Positions 23,730-34,025 of a stretch of DNA of 64,000 nucleotides are shown here, one piece after another. Every line of letters begins with the position of its first letter. Positions within the stretch are counted from its first letter, which is position 1. Under the pieces are notes generated by a model, which was not told the origin of the DNA, did no database searches, and saw only the letters and a program-made list of their open reading frames with translations. The translations under genes and the position numbers were made by a program. The DNA is from Girardinichthys multiradiatus (lineage: Eukaryota; Chordata; Actinopteri; Cyprinodontiformes; Goodeidae): NCBI RefSeq assembly GCF_021462225.1, contig NC_061794.1, forward strand, positions 46,271,414-46,335,413. The letters are read 5' to 3'.

Positions 23730-24485
23730 TGTAAAGAAACAACCACACCACTAAAATTGCTTCTCTGCCTCAGTTAAACACCCCACAATCCTGCATCACT
23801 ATCACCGTCACATGACCAAACAAAGACCACATGGCCACACAACTGTCTGTAAGATGGAAATAAACATCGGTTGTTAATGGCGGCCCAATTTTACTTATCA
23901 GACCAATACCAATATGTTACAATTTAACTGACATCGGCTGATACCGACGTTAATGGTGATATATTGTGCATGCCTAATGCAAATCTTTGTTCTTGTATCA
24001 TTTGACACGATAAAGTGACCAAATGCCAAGGTAAAATAAGAAACGTGACTTCCAGTTTCTATTCTGTTTACAGGAAACCTGTTTCAATCCCAACTATACC
24101 ATGTTGCCATTTTTCTGAGGTTTTCAGAAGGGCTCCTTTTGTTCTAGAGCGCTGGCACATTGCAGGGGTGACTAATACTGAGTGTTAAGAGGAAAACATG
24201 TCAAATGAAACCTCAGCCTCCCTTTTTGATAACTTTACACAAGTTACTTCATCATACCAAGCATCAAGTTTTCCAAATATGGATAAAATAATATAACAGC
24301 TATTAGGATTACACCAAATTTTAAGAGTTGGGTGCCATAGAAAGGCTTACATTAGATGCTGCTGGATTTTAGCCTGTTGATGAAAAGTAAGTTAGAACAG
24401 AGTTCAAGGTTCTTCTTCCTATTCTTGGAATGAAACATTTGTTGCATAGATGCAAATTCAGCTGAAAGATAAAAATATAGTTGAA
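23730..24485. other. arm sequence without a recognised gene
   Basis: Present in both arms. It includes a short stretch of alternating cggc/gata words (about 23930-23960) resembling a common fish repeat, and an 81-codon minus frame (24352-24597) that is conserved only because the arms are near-identical. No family was recognised. Confidence 0.4.
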
Positions 24486-24839
24486 AAAAATCACCCCGAG
24501 ACTGTACAGTAAGTGGAAGGAGAGAGTTAATAGAGCAAGGTGTGCGTGAACAACAATTAAGGTTAGAAAAAGGTTTGGAGCTCAGGAAGATGTTCATCAG
24601 TAAAGAACTGGTGAGCAGATGATCAGGCTGGTTAGTGGAGCACAGAGTTAGGCCTTGGATGACGAAAAAGGGTAATGGGAGATAATTCAGTCTAAAATGA
24701 ATATTATCAACAGAGGGGAGATAGGGGGGAAATTAAGAGTATTATAAATAAAGCATTGTTCTTATTTTTATGAAATACAAAACTAAAACATAGAATATAG
24801 TGGGTGGAGTTATACAATGATGTACAGTAGGTGGCGGTA

Positions 24840-24936
24840 TGCACCTCTGAGTTTGTTGCGAACCACCAGCAGAAGAAGAAGAAGCAGCAGGACTGGCGCT
24901 AAGATGACGGACCAAGAAAGTACGGTACAAAGCCAG
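24840..24936 (+). promoter_or_regulatory. arm-embedded promoter region and shared exon 1 (left copy)
   Basis: The sequence just upstream of the start codon (gtaggtggcggtatgcacct, then a GAA microsatellite and ggactggcgctaag) and the 33-nt coding exon 1 at 24904-24936 (MTDQESTVQSQ, followed by gtaaaac) lie inside the inverted arm. The same block occurs in reverse at 36787-36890. No TATA box is obvious; promoter function is inferred from position. Confidence 0.5.
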
Positions 24937-27900
24937 GTAAAACATTACATTAAAATTGTTTCGGAACATTGGTAGTTTTATTTTTTAAATCATATAACAA
25001 TCTAGTAGATAGACAATATACAGCTTTACTTTATAAGTTTATTACCGCTGACTGAATACACACAGTATGAAACGGGTGTTTTTCCTGCTATTTAGTTGGA
25101 AACTGCTACTTGGGTCTTCTTGAATTTTTAAATAAATAAGTTATCATCCACATGTTTTTTTCAACGACATACTGCTTTACACATAAATGTACAATTTTTA
25201 TCACAGTTATATGTATCTTAATGTCGCTAATATCAAAAATATATAGGATAAGTAACCTTTTTCATGTAGCTTTTTTAACCTCGTAACTGTATTGGCTTCT
25301 TTGTTAGGTCCAGTTAGCGGATATTCTAAACAGAAGGTTAAGTTCTCCAGGGACGGTCAGAGGCAGTTAGACAGGATAATGCAAGACAGTCTGTTGAGGG
25401 ACAGACAACCCAAATGGGGACAGCTTCACAGTCAGGACAACTAATAAGATGTCCTCAGAGTAGTGGCTCTGGACAGTCAGTGCATCAAGAAATGGCGAGG
25501 TATGTTTCACCTTAGCCACAGTCTTGTTTATCAAGTGTATATCTTATGATCTTTCATTTCTATTATCCTTCTGGTCATTTGACACCATATTAATTTCTGT
25601 TATCATCGAATTACATTTTAGGTCTTTTCCTGGACTTTTTCGCAGAGAGGCAAAAGGCAAAAGATGTTTCGCTCCCTATGCACGACTACAAAAAGGTTTT
25701 CTGGTTAACTTTTTCTTACTTGATAGACATCGTTCAAAAACACCCAAAGGAGATGAAGAGCTGCAGCTCATACTGGCTGGTCTTGGGAAAAGGTCTCTCA
25801 CGGTAACCGAAAGCTTCACACATTCCCAGGTATTTCTCTTTAAGGTTTATTAATTTGGGTTTAATAGCTATTAAGGTGGTGTATTGTATAAATAAATTGG
25901 ATATTTAAAATTAATGACAAATTTTACCCTCAGATTCAAGAATAACAGATGTATGAGAAATATTTTTTTATTTTACTGTATTTACAACACTCAGTAACTA
26001 TATCTAAAATGTTTTGTTCAAGCTGACAGATTTTCTGCTCAATGCATTTCCACGGCTTAGCAGTATTAATGGTGGCTGGCTGTTACACAAGTCTACAGGT
26101 ATGGGTGGATTTTATGTTATTTTTTATGTTCTTTCTTAAAAGAACATAAAAAATGTGTAAATTCAGTGTTATGCAACTAGTTTCACCAGGTGAAGTGGCA
26201 TAGACTCGAGTAATAAATATTTATGATTGTCTCCTTTTACATTTGTAGGTGGAGGTGGGCAGCGAACATTAGTTGTCATTCCTCCCGGTTCTGATGGATA
26301 TAGTGGGCAGCAGCTAAAAGCAGTCAGTGGAAATGGAAAATGTACACTGTACATAGCCCCTTTACAGGAGGAAATAGATACCGCTCCCTTACCACCAGAA
26401 GCAAAAGAATTTGAAAACATGCCCAAAGCCCCATGCACCACCTGCAAGAAGATGGTTCCACTTCAAGCGCTTCCATTTCACATTAAGAGCTGCATAGATG
26501 AGAGTATTGATCTGGACAGTTCCCCAGAGAGTGTATGTCAGTTATTGGCTGTCAGTATGTGAACATTTGCTGTAATTTTAACAGTTATTTGGTATTGTGT
26601 GATTTAGGGAAGCTGCAACCCAGACCACATGCCTCCATTAAGCACAGAATCTCAGACAAAGATGGTGAGAAAGGCATCTTTCTTGTTGTTGTTTGCTTTG
26701 ATTAATCATGTAAGCTTATGTGTTATACATTTTATATTACTATTTTAGACTGCAGAGTGTCCAGTCTGCAGAGGTGTATTCGACATTGATACAATAGAAA
26801 CACATGCATCTGACTGTGGAATATGGTGCTTGAATTTGAAATGAACTTTTATTTTCAATAGCATTTTAATTTGTGCTGTGCTTATTGCATATATATTCTA
26901 TTTTTTCCCTGTAGCTCTTCAGACAAAGAAGGCAATGTTGGCATTTCAAGTGCACAAATCCGTTCTTTTCAAAGGTTAAAAAAAAAAACCCTCCCAATGA
27001 CACTCAGATCACAGTTAGTAAGTGTAGATCCTAGTGAGTTCATAGTTAGATGAGAAAACCTGACTCTGCTCTAGGTCATCCCAAAGGTGTTCTGTACGGT
27101 TCAGGCCAGGACTCTGTGCAAGGCCGGTCATGTTTTTCTACACTGAACTTGATATACCTGCAGTCATGGAAGTGATCCATTTATTTGTTGGTGTGCCCCA
27201 ACACTTCTTGTAAAATAGCGTATTAGACCAGCTTTCATAACGCGTGACTTTGCCCTATTTGATCAAAGTATTATCATGAGTTTTGTTATATATGTTTTAA
27301 TTTATAACATACCTATCCTTATGTATTATGTCAAAACATTACAGCTGAGATGAAATCTTGAACTGGATCAGTTGCCAAGTGGATGAAAGCAGCACCTTTT
27401 CCCTCTGCGTTTCAAGAATCAACCTCTTTAGTCGGGGAATGCAACCGTGGCAACGCCAAAAGAAATCTCTTCCAAATTGCAGATTGAAAGTTTCTTTTTT
27501 TGGAGAATCTGGCATTGATACGGGCGCTCTAAGTAAAGAGTTTCTAACAGGTACTATTGCAACATCTCTCTACGTTTCAGAGTTAAAAGTCTCCAGAGTG
27601 TGTGTGTGTATATTTCTGTTTTCCTGTTCAGAAATGATTGCTGAGATCGAAAAGAAACTATTTGTGGGCAGTGCTGACAAGAAAGGCAAAAATCCTCTGT
27701 ACTGTCTGAACAGCCTGGATAAGTTATTTCAGGTACGTTGTGTTATCACGTTCGTTTTGTGTAAATACATTTGTACACTCTAGTTAAATCCAATAAACTG
27801 TTTTTATTCTCTTGATATTTAGGACTGCAGGACAAGTAATGGCAGTTAGTATTGCACAAAGAAGTAGTGAATGGTGCTACAGATACCTGTGCTCTGGTGA

Positions 27901-28128
27901 TTCGGTGATTCAGACAGCATACAGGTGTCAAGTAATGACATCACAGACTCAGAGCTGTTGCACCTTATTACAGAGGTAACAATGATAACATTTTGAAAGC
28001 TGACCAAATACTGTACCATGTCTTTTGTTTGTTCCAACTTCATTGGAATTGGTGTTGCATGTTAAAACTTTGTTGAAGTGACAACAGTTAATTACTTATG
28101 TATATGCATGGCCTCTTTGTACATTGTG

Positions 28129-28612
28129 TACAGTATTAGGCAAATGAGTATTTTGACCATATTTAGGCATATTTCTTACTCTAAGCTCGATCAACTTGAA
28201 TGCTTAATGTATTTTTAGCATAACAGGTGATATGTAGCTGGGTATTAAGGGAAGGTGTGGTCTAAGGAGGGCAACACCCTATATCAAGGTGTGCATAATG
28301 ATTCGGCACCTTCTTTTCTTTTGGCAAAATTGGTCAAAAAGGAGATTTGACTGTCGGTGAAAAGTCAAGAATTAACTGAAGTCGCTCAGAGGAATGCAAA
28401 ACTATTGAAACTGCTAAGATATTGGGGCGTGATTAGAGAGCCATCGAACATGTTGCAAATAGTCAACAGGGATGTAAGAAACGTATTGAGAAACAAACCC
28501 AGCAAATTAACTGCCAAGAACTTGAGAAGAATCATGTGTGAAGCTACCAGGAACCTATTATCTCCCAGTTCTGTAACATTCCTTAACTGCAACCTACCTG
28601 GAGAACCTACAA
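28129..28612 (+). mobile_element. truncated Tc1-like element in a HECT intron
   Basis: Begins cagtattaggcaaatgagta after a TA, a known Tc1-type end. A broken transposase follows (near 28360-28600: 'VKSQELTEV', 'RKLTAKNLRR'-like words in mixed frames). The 3' two-thirds and the right end are missing. Confidence 0.65.
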
Positions 28613-29709
28613 GATGTTGGGAAAGTTATTTAAAGCTTTTTCTGTCTTCAGGTAAACAGGGCAACTGATGAGAACATTAATGACCTTATTGATGACATTG
28701 TAGGCTGTGGTTATACTGGAAAAGTGTCTGTGGATAAAAAAAGACCTTATTACCAGGTAATGATTTAATAAGGTTATATGGATATCACTGGTTTTCCAAA
28801 CATGGAGACTATTTTTGGTGAATAACTTCCACTGAAATACCTTTTATAAACCTTATGTTTCAGGGCTGTTGTCCTGCACTCAACAATGAGACTTGTACCG
28901 ATGTTGGAGCAGCTAAGAAAAGGTCTGCGGCTGTACGGCCTCCTTGAGGCCTTTGTCTGCCTCTGTTTGTTCCAGGGGAAGATGACAGAGTTGGTATACA
29001 TTTTTTATGTTGTCTCAATTAAACTATTTAGATAAATATTTAGCATGATTTATGTGTTCTTTGATGATTTTTGCATGCCAGGTGGATGCAGCATTTGTCC
29101 TGGAAAGGTTCAAACCCGTATTCAGTGAGAAGGGTTCTGTGAAATACAGCAGAGAAATAAACATCATGAACTTTTTTCAAGACTTTCTACAAGATATTGA
29201 GGACTGTGGTATGTTTCAGCGGGCAGTAGTATGTTAGTTATTGCCTATTAACAATGTTAAAGTGGAGGGATAATGTTCTGGCTGGTGTCTGCATGTCCAT
29301 TTGTATGTACTCTTAGCAACATATTTTCAAATCACTGAACAATTTTCACTGAAACTAGTAAACATTGATCATACATGTAGAGTCATATTCAATAAATTAG
29401 AATATGCAATCCAATGAGGCTTGGAGCAGGTATGAAACATTTTATTAAGCCCACATTTCTGGATTTTAAAAAAATGGCTACAACATTGTCAGTTTCATAG
29501 ATATTGAGGTAGTTTTGTATGTAAGTAGCTGAGAGTGATCCTTAATTTATACTCTGAGCACTATCTGATCCTTTGACATCTGTTTAAAACTTTTGAATAA
29601 CAATTGGAGTTAATTTGCATGATCCTATTTAAAATATATCATGAACAACTGGACATTTCTATGACCCTTTCAGAAATCACTGGGTGTACATCTATACAGC
29701 ACATGAAAA

Positions 29710-29825
29710 AGGTTTAAAATAAAGCAACTGGACCTCACTTCTTGTGGTTGAAAATGTTTCGCGCTAAGAGCAAAATGTCTTTAACTACAAGAACTGAAGT
29801 CCAGTTGCTTTATTTTTAAACCATT
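29710..29825. repeat. short inverted repeat (small MITE-like hairpin)
   Basis: aaaataaagcaactggac (29715-29732) and gtccagttgctttatttt (29802-29819) are perfect inverted copies about 70 bp apart, in the last HECT intron. This resembles a widespread fish repeat with the phrase 'aagcaactggacttc'. Confidence 0.6.
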
Positions 29826-30705
29826 TTGGAATTTGCCATGTCTGAGAACCTTTATTATCATATCTATACAGCTGGTAAACCTTTTAGCTAAACCCAATCC
29901 AATATGTCTGCTACAATTAATTGACCTACACAAGAATGGTTGTAACTCAATGTGTTTTACAGATGCTGAGTTACATTTACATTGTGATAGTAACTAGTTC
30001 ATTCACTATACATACTGAAAGTGCCAACATATCATGGAGGATCACAGAAATATTGCTATATAGTATGAGATTATGCATAATATTGATTTCAAGGTTTAAC
30101 CCAAACTGTCACCACTTTCTCAACATAAGATGATGTTAGTCTAAAACTGACAGGAAAGGTAACATTTCTTTTCTAGAAATGCTAGGCGTTTAATTTGTTT
30201 TCTTTTTCCCTCACTAACATTAATCTGTCTTTGAAGAACAAGATGTCCAGTGTGATGAAGAAAGTGATGATCCACAGCAGCTGACTGTTGGGAAAGTCAT
30301 GCAGTGGATGACAGGACAGGCGCACAAACCTGTACTGCCTAGTGAGAAGAAGGATTTCTTTATAACTGGGAAATTCTACCATGACTGTTTTCCTATTGTT
30401 AGTTCATGTAGCCGCACCATTACATTTCCAGTTGTTCATCTGACAACCCTGATCCAGTTCAAAGAAAATATGGTAACATCCTTAACTCATGAGCAGTCCT
30501 TTAATAGGGCCTGAGACATTTGGCCTTTTCATTGATTCAGTTACTACTTAAAGCCATAAATACACATTTGGTGTTTTTTATTTTTATTTACTGCAGGTTT
30601 TGTGTGAACAAAATAAGTTTTTTGGTTTTGATAGTTCCATCAATTTCATGTAAAATTCTTTTAAATCTAACAGTTTTTGTTTTGTTTTACTAGAGGTACA
30701 ACCTA

Positions 30706-32311
30706 CAGGTCCTTCTCAAAATATTAGCATATTGTGATAAAGTTCATTATTTTCCATAATGTCATGATGAAAATTTAACATTCATATATTTTAGATTCAT
30801 TGCACACTAACTGAAATATTTCAGGTCTTTTCTTGTCTTAATACGGATGATTTTGGCATACAGCTCATGAAAACCCAAAATTCCTATCTCACAAAATTAG
30901 CATATTTCATCCGACCAATAAAAGAAAAGTGTTTTTAATACAAAAAAAGTCAACCTTCAAATAATCATGTACAGTTATGCACTCAATACTTGGTCGGGAA
31001 TCCTTTTGCAGAAATGACTGCTTCAATGCGGCGTGGCATGGAGGCAATCAGTGGCACTGCTGAGGTCTTATGGAGGCCCAGGATGCTTCGATAGCAGCCT
31101 TTAGCTCATCCAGAGTGTTGGGTCTTGAGTCTCTCAACGTTCTCTTCACAATATCCCACAGATTCTCTATGGGGTTCAGGTCAGGAGAGTTGGCAGGTCA
31201 ATTGAGCACAGTGATACCATGGTCAGTAAACCATTTACCAGTGGTTTTGGCACTGTGAGCAGGTGCCAGGTCGTGCTGAAAAATGAAATCTTCATCTCCA
31301 TAAAGCTTTTCAGCAGATGGAAGCATGAAGTGCTCCAAAATCTCCTGATAGCTAGCTGCATTGACCCTGCCCTTGATAAAACACAGTGGACCAACACCAG
31401 CAGCTGACACGGCACCCCAGACCATCACTGACTGTGGGTACTTGACACTGGACTTCTGGCATTTTGGCATTTCCTTCTCCCCAGTCTTCCTCCAGACTCT
31501 GGCACCTTGATTTCCGAATGACATGCAGAATTTGCTTTCATCCAAAAAAAGTACTTTGGACCACTGAGAAACAGTCCAGTGCTGCTTCTCTGTAGCCCAG
31601 GTCAGGCGCTTCTGCCGCTGTTTCTGGTTCAAAAGTGGCTTGACCTGGGGAATGCGGCACCTGTAGCCCATTTCCTGCACACGCCTGTGCACGGTGGCTC
31701 TGGATGTTTCTACTCCAGACTCAGTCCACTGCTTCCGCAGGTCCTCCAAGGTCTGGAATCGGCCCTTCTCCACAATCTTCCTCAGGGTCCAGTCACCTCT
31801 TCTCGTTGTGCAGCGTTTTCTGCCACACTTTTTCCTTCCCACAGACTTCCCACTGAGGTGCCTTGATACAGCAGTCTGGGAACAGCCTATTTGTTCAGAA
31901 ATTTCTTTCTGTGTCTTACCCTCTTGCTTGAGGGTGTCAATAGTGGCCTTCTGGACAGCAGTCAGGTCGGCAGTCTTACCCATGATTGGGGTTTTGAGTG
32001 ATGAACCAGGCTGGGAGTTTTAAAGGCCTCAGGAATCTTTTGCAGGTGTTTAGAGTTAACTCGTTGATTCAGATGATTAGGTTCATAGCTCGTTTAGAGA
32101 CCCTTTTAATGATATGCTAATTTTGTAAGATAGGAATTTTGGGTTTTCATGAGCTGTTTGCCAAAATCATCCGTATTAAGACAATAAAAGACCTGAAATA
32201 TTTCAGTTAGTGTGCAATGAATCTAAAATATATGAATGTTAAATTTTCATCACGACATTATAGAAAATAATGAACTTTGTCACAATATGCTAATTTTTTG
32301 AGAAGGACCTG
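30706..32311 (-). mobile_element. full-length Tc1-like transposon with IR/DR ends
   Basis: Both ends are present and flanked by TA (30704-30705 and 32312-32313). The terminal inverted repeats are about 205 bp (30706-30910 and 32105-32311). Each carries an outer and an inner copy of a 'tctcaaaatattagcatat'-like direct repeat, the Sleeping Beauty-type IR/DR layout. The element carries one transposase gene (31030-31983). Confidence 0.9.
31030..31983 (-). pseudogene. Tc1-like transposase, one nonsense codon plus a small 3' deletion
   Basis: Start codon at 31983. The first 261 codons are open. They give an N-terminal helix-turn-helix (MGKTADLTAVQKATIDTL, QIGCSQTAVSRHL), then VLFLDESKF with the first catalytic Asp, the glycine-rich core region, and FQHDLAPAHSAKTT with the second Asp. 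The frame stops at 31198-31200, where the family has Trp (TGG to TGA). Beyond the stop the sequence still reads PANSPDLNPIENLW with the catalytic Glu or Asp residue. A 4-nt deletion near 31052 breaks the end. In life, the enzyme would cut and paste at TA sites. It is the least decayed transposase in the window apart from these lesions. Confidence 0.85.
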
Positions 32312-32333
32312 TATATGTATAACCTATATGTAC

Positions 32334-33603
32334 AGGGGTTGGACAATGGAACTGAAACATCTGTCATTTTAGTGTGGGAGGTTTCATGGCTAAATTGGAC
32401 CAGCCTGGTAGCCAGTCTTCATTGATTGCACATTGCACCAGTAAGAGCAGAGTGTGAAGGTTCAATTAGCAGGGTAAGAGCACAGTTTTGCTCAAAATAT
32501 TGAAATGCACACAACATTATGGGTGACATACCAGAGTTCAAAAGAGGACAAATTGTTGGTGCACATCTTGCTGGCGCATCTGTGACCAAGACAGCAAGTC
32601 TTTGTGATGTATCAAGAGCCACGGTATCCATGGTAATGTCAGCATACCACCAAGAAGGACGAACCACATCCAACAGGATTAACTGTGGACGCAAGAGGAA
32701 GCTGTCTGAAAGGGATGTTCGGGTGCTAACCCGGATTGTATCCAAAAAACATAAAACCACGGCTGCCCAAATCACGGCAGAATTAAATGTGCACCTCAAC
32801 TCTCCTGTTTCCACCAGAACTGTCCGTCAGAAGCTCCACAGGGTCAATATACACGGCCGGGCTGCTATAGCCAAACCTTTGGTCACTCATGCCAATGCCA
32901 AACGTCGGTTTCAATGGTGCAAGGAGCGCAAATCTTGGGCTGTGGACAATGTGAAACATGTATTGTTCTCTGATGAGTCCACCTTTACTGTTTTCCCCAC
33001 ATCCAGGAGAGTTACGGTGTGGAGAAGCCCCAAAGAAGCGTACCACCCAGACTGTTGCATGCCCAGAGTGAAGCATGGGGGTGGATCAGTGATGCTTTGA
33101 GCTGCCATATCATGGCATTCCCTTGGCCCAATACTTGTGCTAGATGGGCGTGTCACTGCCAAGGACTACTGAACCATTCTTGAGGACCATGTGCATCCAA
33201 TGGTTCAAACATTGTATCCTGAAGGCGGTGCCGTGTATCAGGATGACAATGTACCAATACACACAGCAAGACTGGTGAAAGATTGGTTTGATGAACATGA
33301 AAGTGAAGTTGAACATCTCCCATGGCCTGCACAGTCACCAGATCTAAATATTATTGAGCAACTTTGGGGTGTTTTGGAGGAGCGAGTCAGGAAACGTTTT
33401 CCTCCACCAGTATCACGTAGTGACCTGACCACTATCCTGCAAGAAGAATAGCTTAAAATCCCTCTGACCACTGTGCAGGACTTGTATATGTCATTCCCAA
33501 GATGAATTGACGCTGTATTGGCCGCAAAAGGAGGCCCTACACCATACTAATAAATTATTGTGGTCTAAAACCAGGTGTTTTAGTTTCATCGTCCAAACCC
33601 TGT
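32334..33603 (+). mobile_element. near full-length Tc1-like transposon, second family
   Basis: Left end caggggttggacaatggaac and right end gttcatcgtccaaaccctg (from about 33582, preceded by gttttag) are short inverted repeats next to TA on both sides. The transposase starts at 32519 (MGDIPEFKRGQIVGAHLAG). It sits only 22 bp from the preceding Tc1 element. Confidence 0.85.
32519..33560 (+). pseudogene. Tc1-like transposase with several nonsense codons
   Basis: Open from 32519 for 193 codons: helix-turn-helix (TASLCDVSRATVSMVM), FSDESTF with the first Asp, and VKHGGGSVML. The frame then meets TGA where Trp is expected. Later parts in the same frame include YQDDNVPIHTA (second Asp) and DLNIIEQLWGVLEE (third acidic residue). 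Further stops are TGA near 33169, TAG near 33449 and TGA near 33503. Most fit TGG-to-TGA/TAG or CGA-to-TGA transitions. The enzyme is dead, but the reading frame is otherwise well kept. Confidence 0.85.
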
Positions 33604-33674
33604 ATATGTATAACCTATATGTACAACCTATATGTATAACCTATATGTACAACCTATATGTATAACCTATATGT
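33603..33674. repeat. 13-bp minisatellite (tatatgtataacc / tatatgtacaacc)
   Basis: Alternating 13-bp units follow the second Tc1 element. One unit lies between the two Tc1 elements (32312-32333), and one precedes the first (ggtacaaccta). Both transposons therefore sit inside one TA-rich minisatellite. Confidence 0.85.
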
Positions 33675-34025
33675 AAGTGCTGACAAGTGGCTCAAGTTCA
33701 AATAAATTCATGGTCAAGCATTGACATTTTTAAAATTCTTTAATAACGTTGTTTTTGTTTCTCAAACGATCAAAATTGAATCACTGATGCATATGTTCTG
33801 GTTTATGCATAAAAATCAAAAATATCATTGAATTTTCACTATTTAACTGTTTCACCATAGTCTACATTTCTATTAACTACAAGTGATGGTCTCTATGCAA
33901 ATAAGTGAAAAAAACTAGGTACAGATGAACAGTTGTGCACAGACATTATGACTAACATTAATGCAGAATTAATCAAATTTGCTAATGTGGGATTTTAGCA
34001 AATGTACACTTTTTTACAACATGTG
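33675..34025. other. spacer between the two convergent element genes
   Basis: AT-rich, no gene seen. It presumably contains the 3' end of the integrase transcript; no clear minus-strand AATAAA was found. Confidence 0.4.

Larger units (their letters stand above)
22821..25209. repeat. left inverted arm of the HECT/integrase element
   Basis: The reverse complement of 36514-38913. From the outside in, the arm holds a Tc1-like fragment (22822-23290), a 426-bp solo LTR (23300-23725), about 760 bp of unassigned sequence, and then the promoter, exon 1 and part of intron 1 of the resident gene. Short open frames in the two arms translate identically (for example 72- and 81-residue frames), so the arms are nearly identical. 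The GAA microsatellite next to exon 1 differs in length between arms. Confidence 0.9.
24904..30514 (+). pseudogene. HECT-type E3 ubiquitin-ligase gene carried by a mobile element, damaged
   Basis: Exons by eye: 24904-24936, about 25337-25499, 25622-25829, 26023-26098, 26249-26532, 26608-26664, 26749-26825, 26915-26974, about 27350-27550, 27632-27732, 27823-27975, 28652-28756, 28864-28993, 29082-29208, 30237-30514 (stop TGA 30512). The product resembles the fish family usually labelled 'G2/M phase-specific E3 ubiquitin-protein ligase-like'. Two C2HC zinc fingers are visible (PCTTCKK...HIKSC and CPVCRG...HASDC). The HECT N-lobe begins at FFGESGIDTGALSKEF. The end has VSSCSRTITFPVV, where Cys fits the HECT catalytic position. 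HECT ligases accept ubiquitin on this Cys before passing it to substrate. Frames do not join cleanly at exon 2, at the starts of the exons at 27823 and 28864, near 27930 and near 28940, so this copy is probably inactive, unless the sequence has errors. Confidence 0.8.

Noticed and set aside
24904..30514. HECT gene as an ordinary host gene
   Set aside because: It starts inside an inverted repeat whose other copy starts an integrase gene, its frames are broken, and its relatives are multicopy in fish.
31579..32023. Plus-strand frames over 95-109 codons
   Set aside because: Antisense shadows of the Tc1 transposase on the minus strand.
33603..33674. Regular repeats resembling a CRISPR array
   Set aside because: The 13-bp units are contiguous with no unique spacers, and the DNA is vertebrate.
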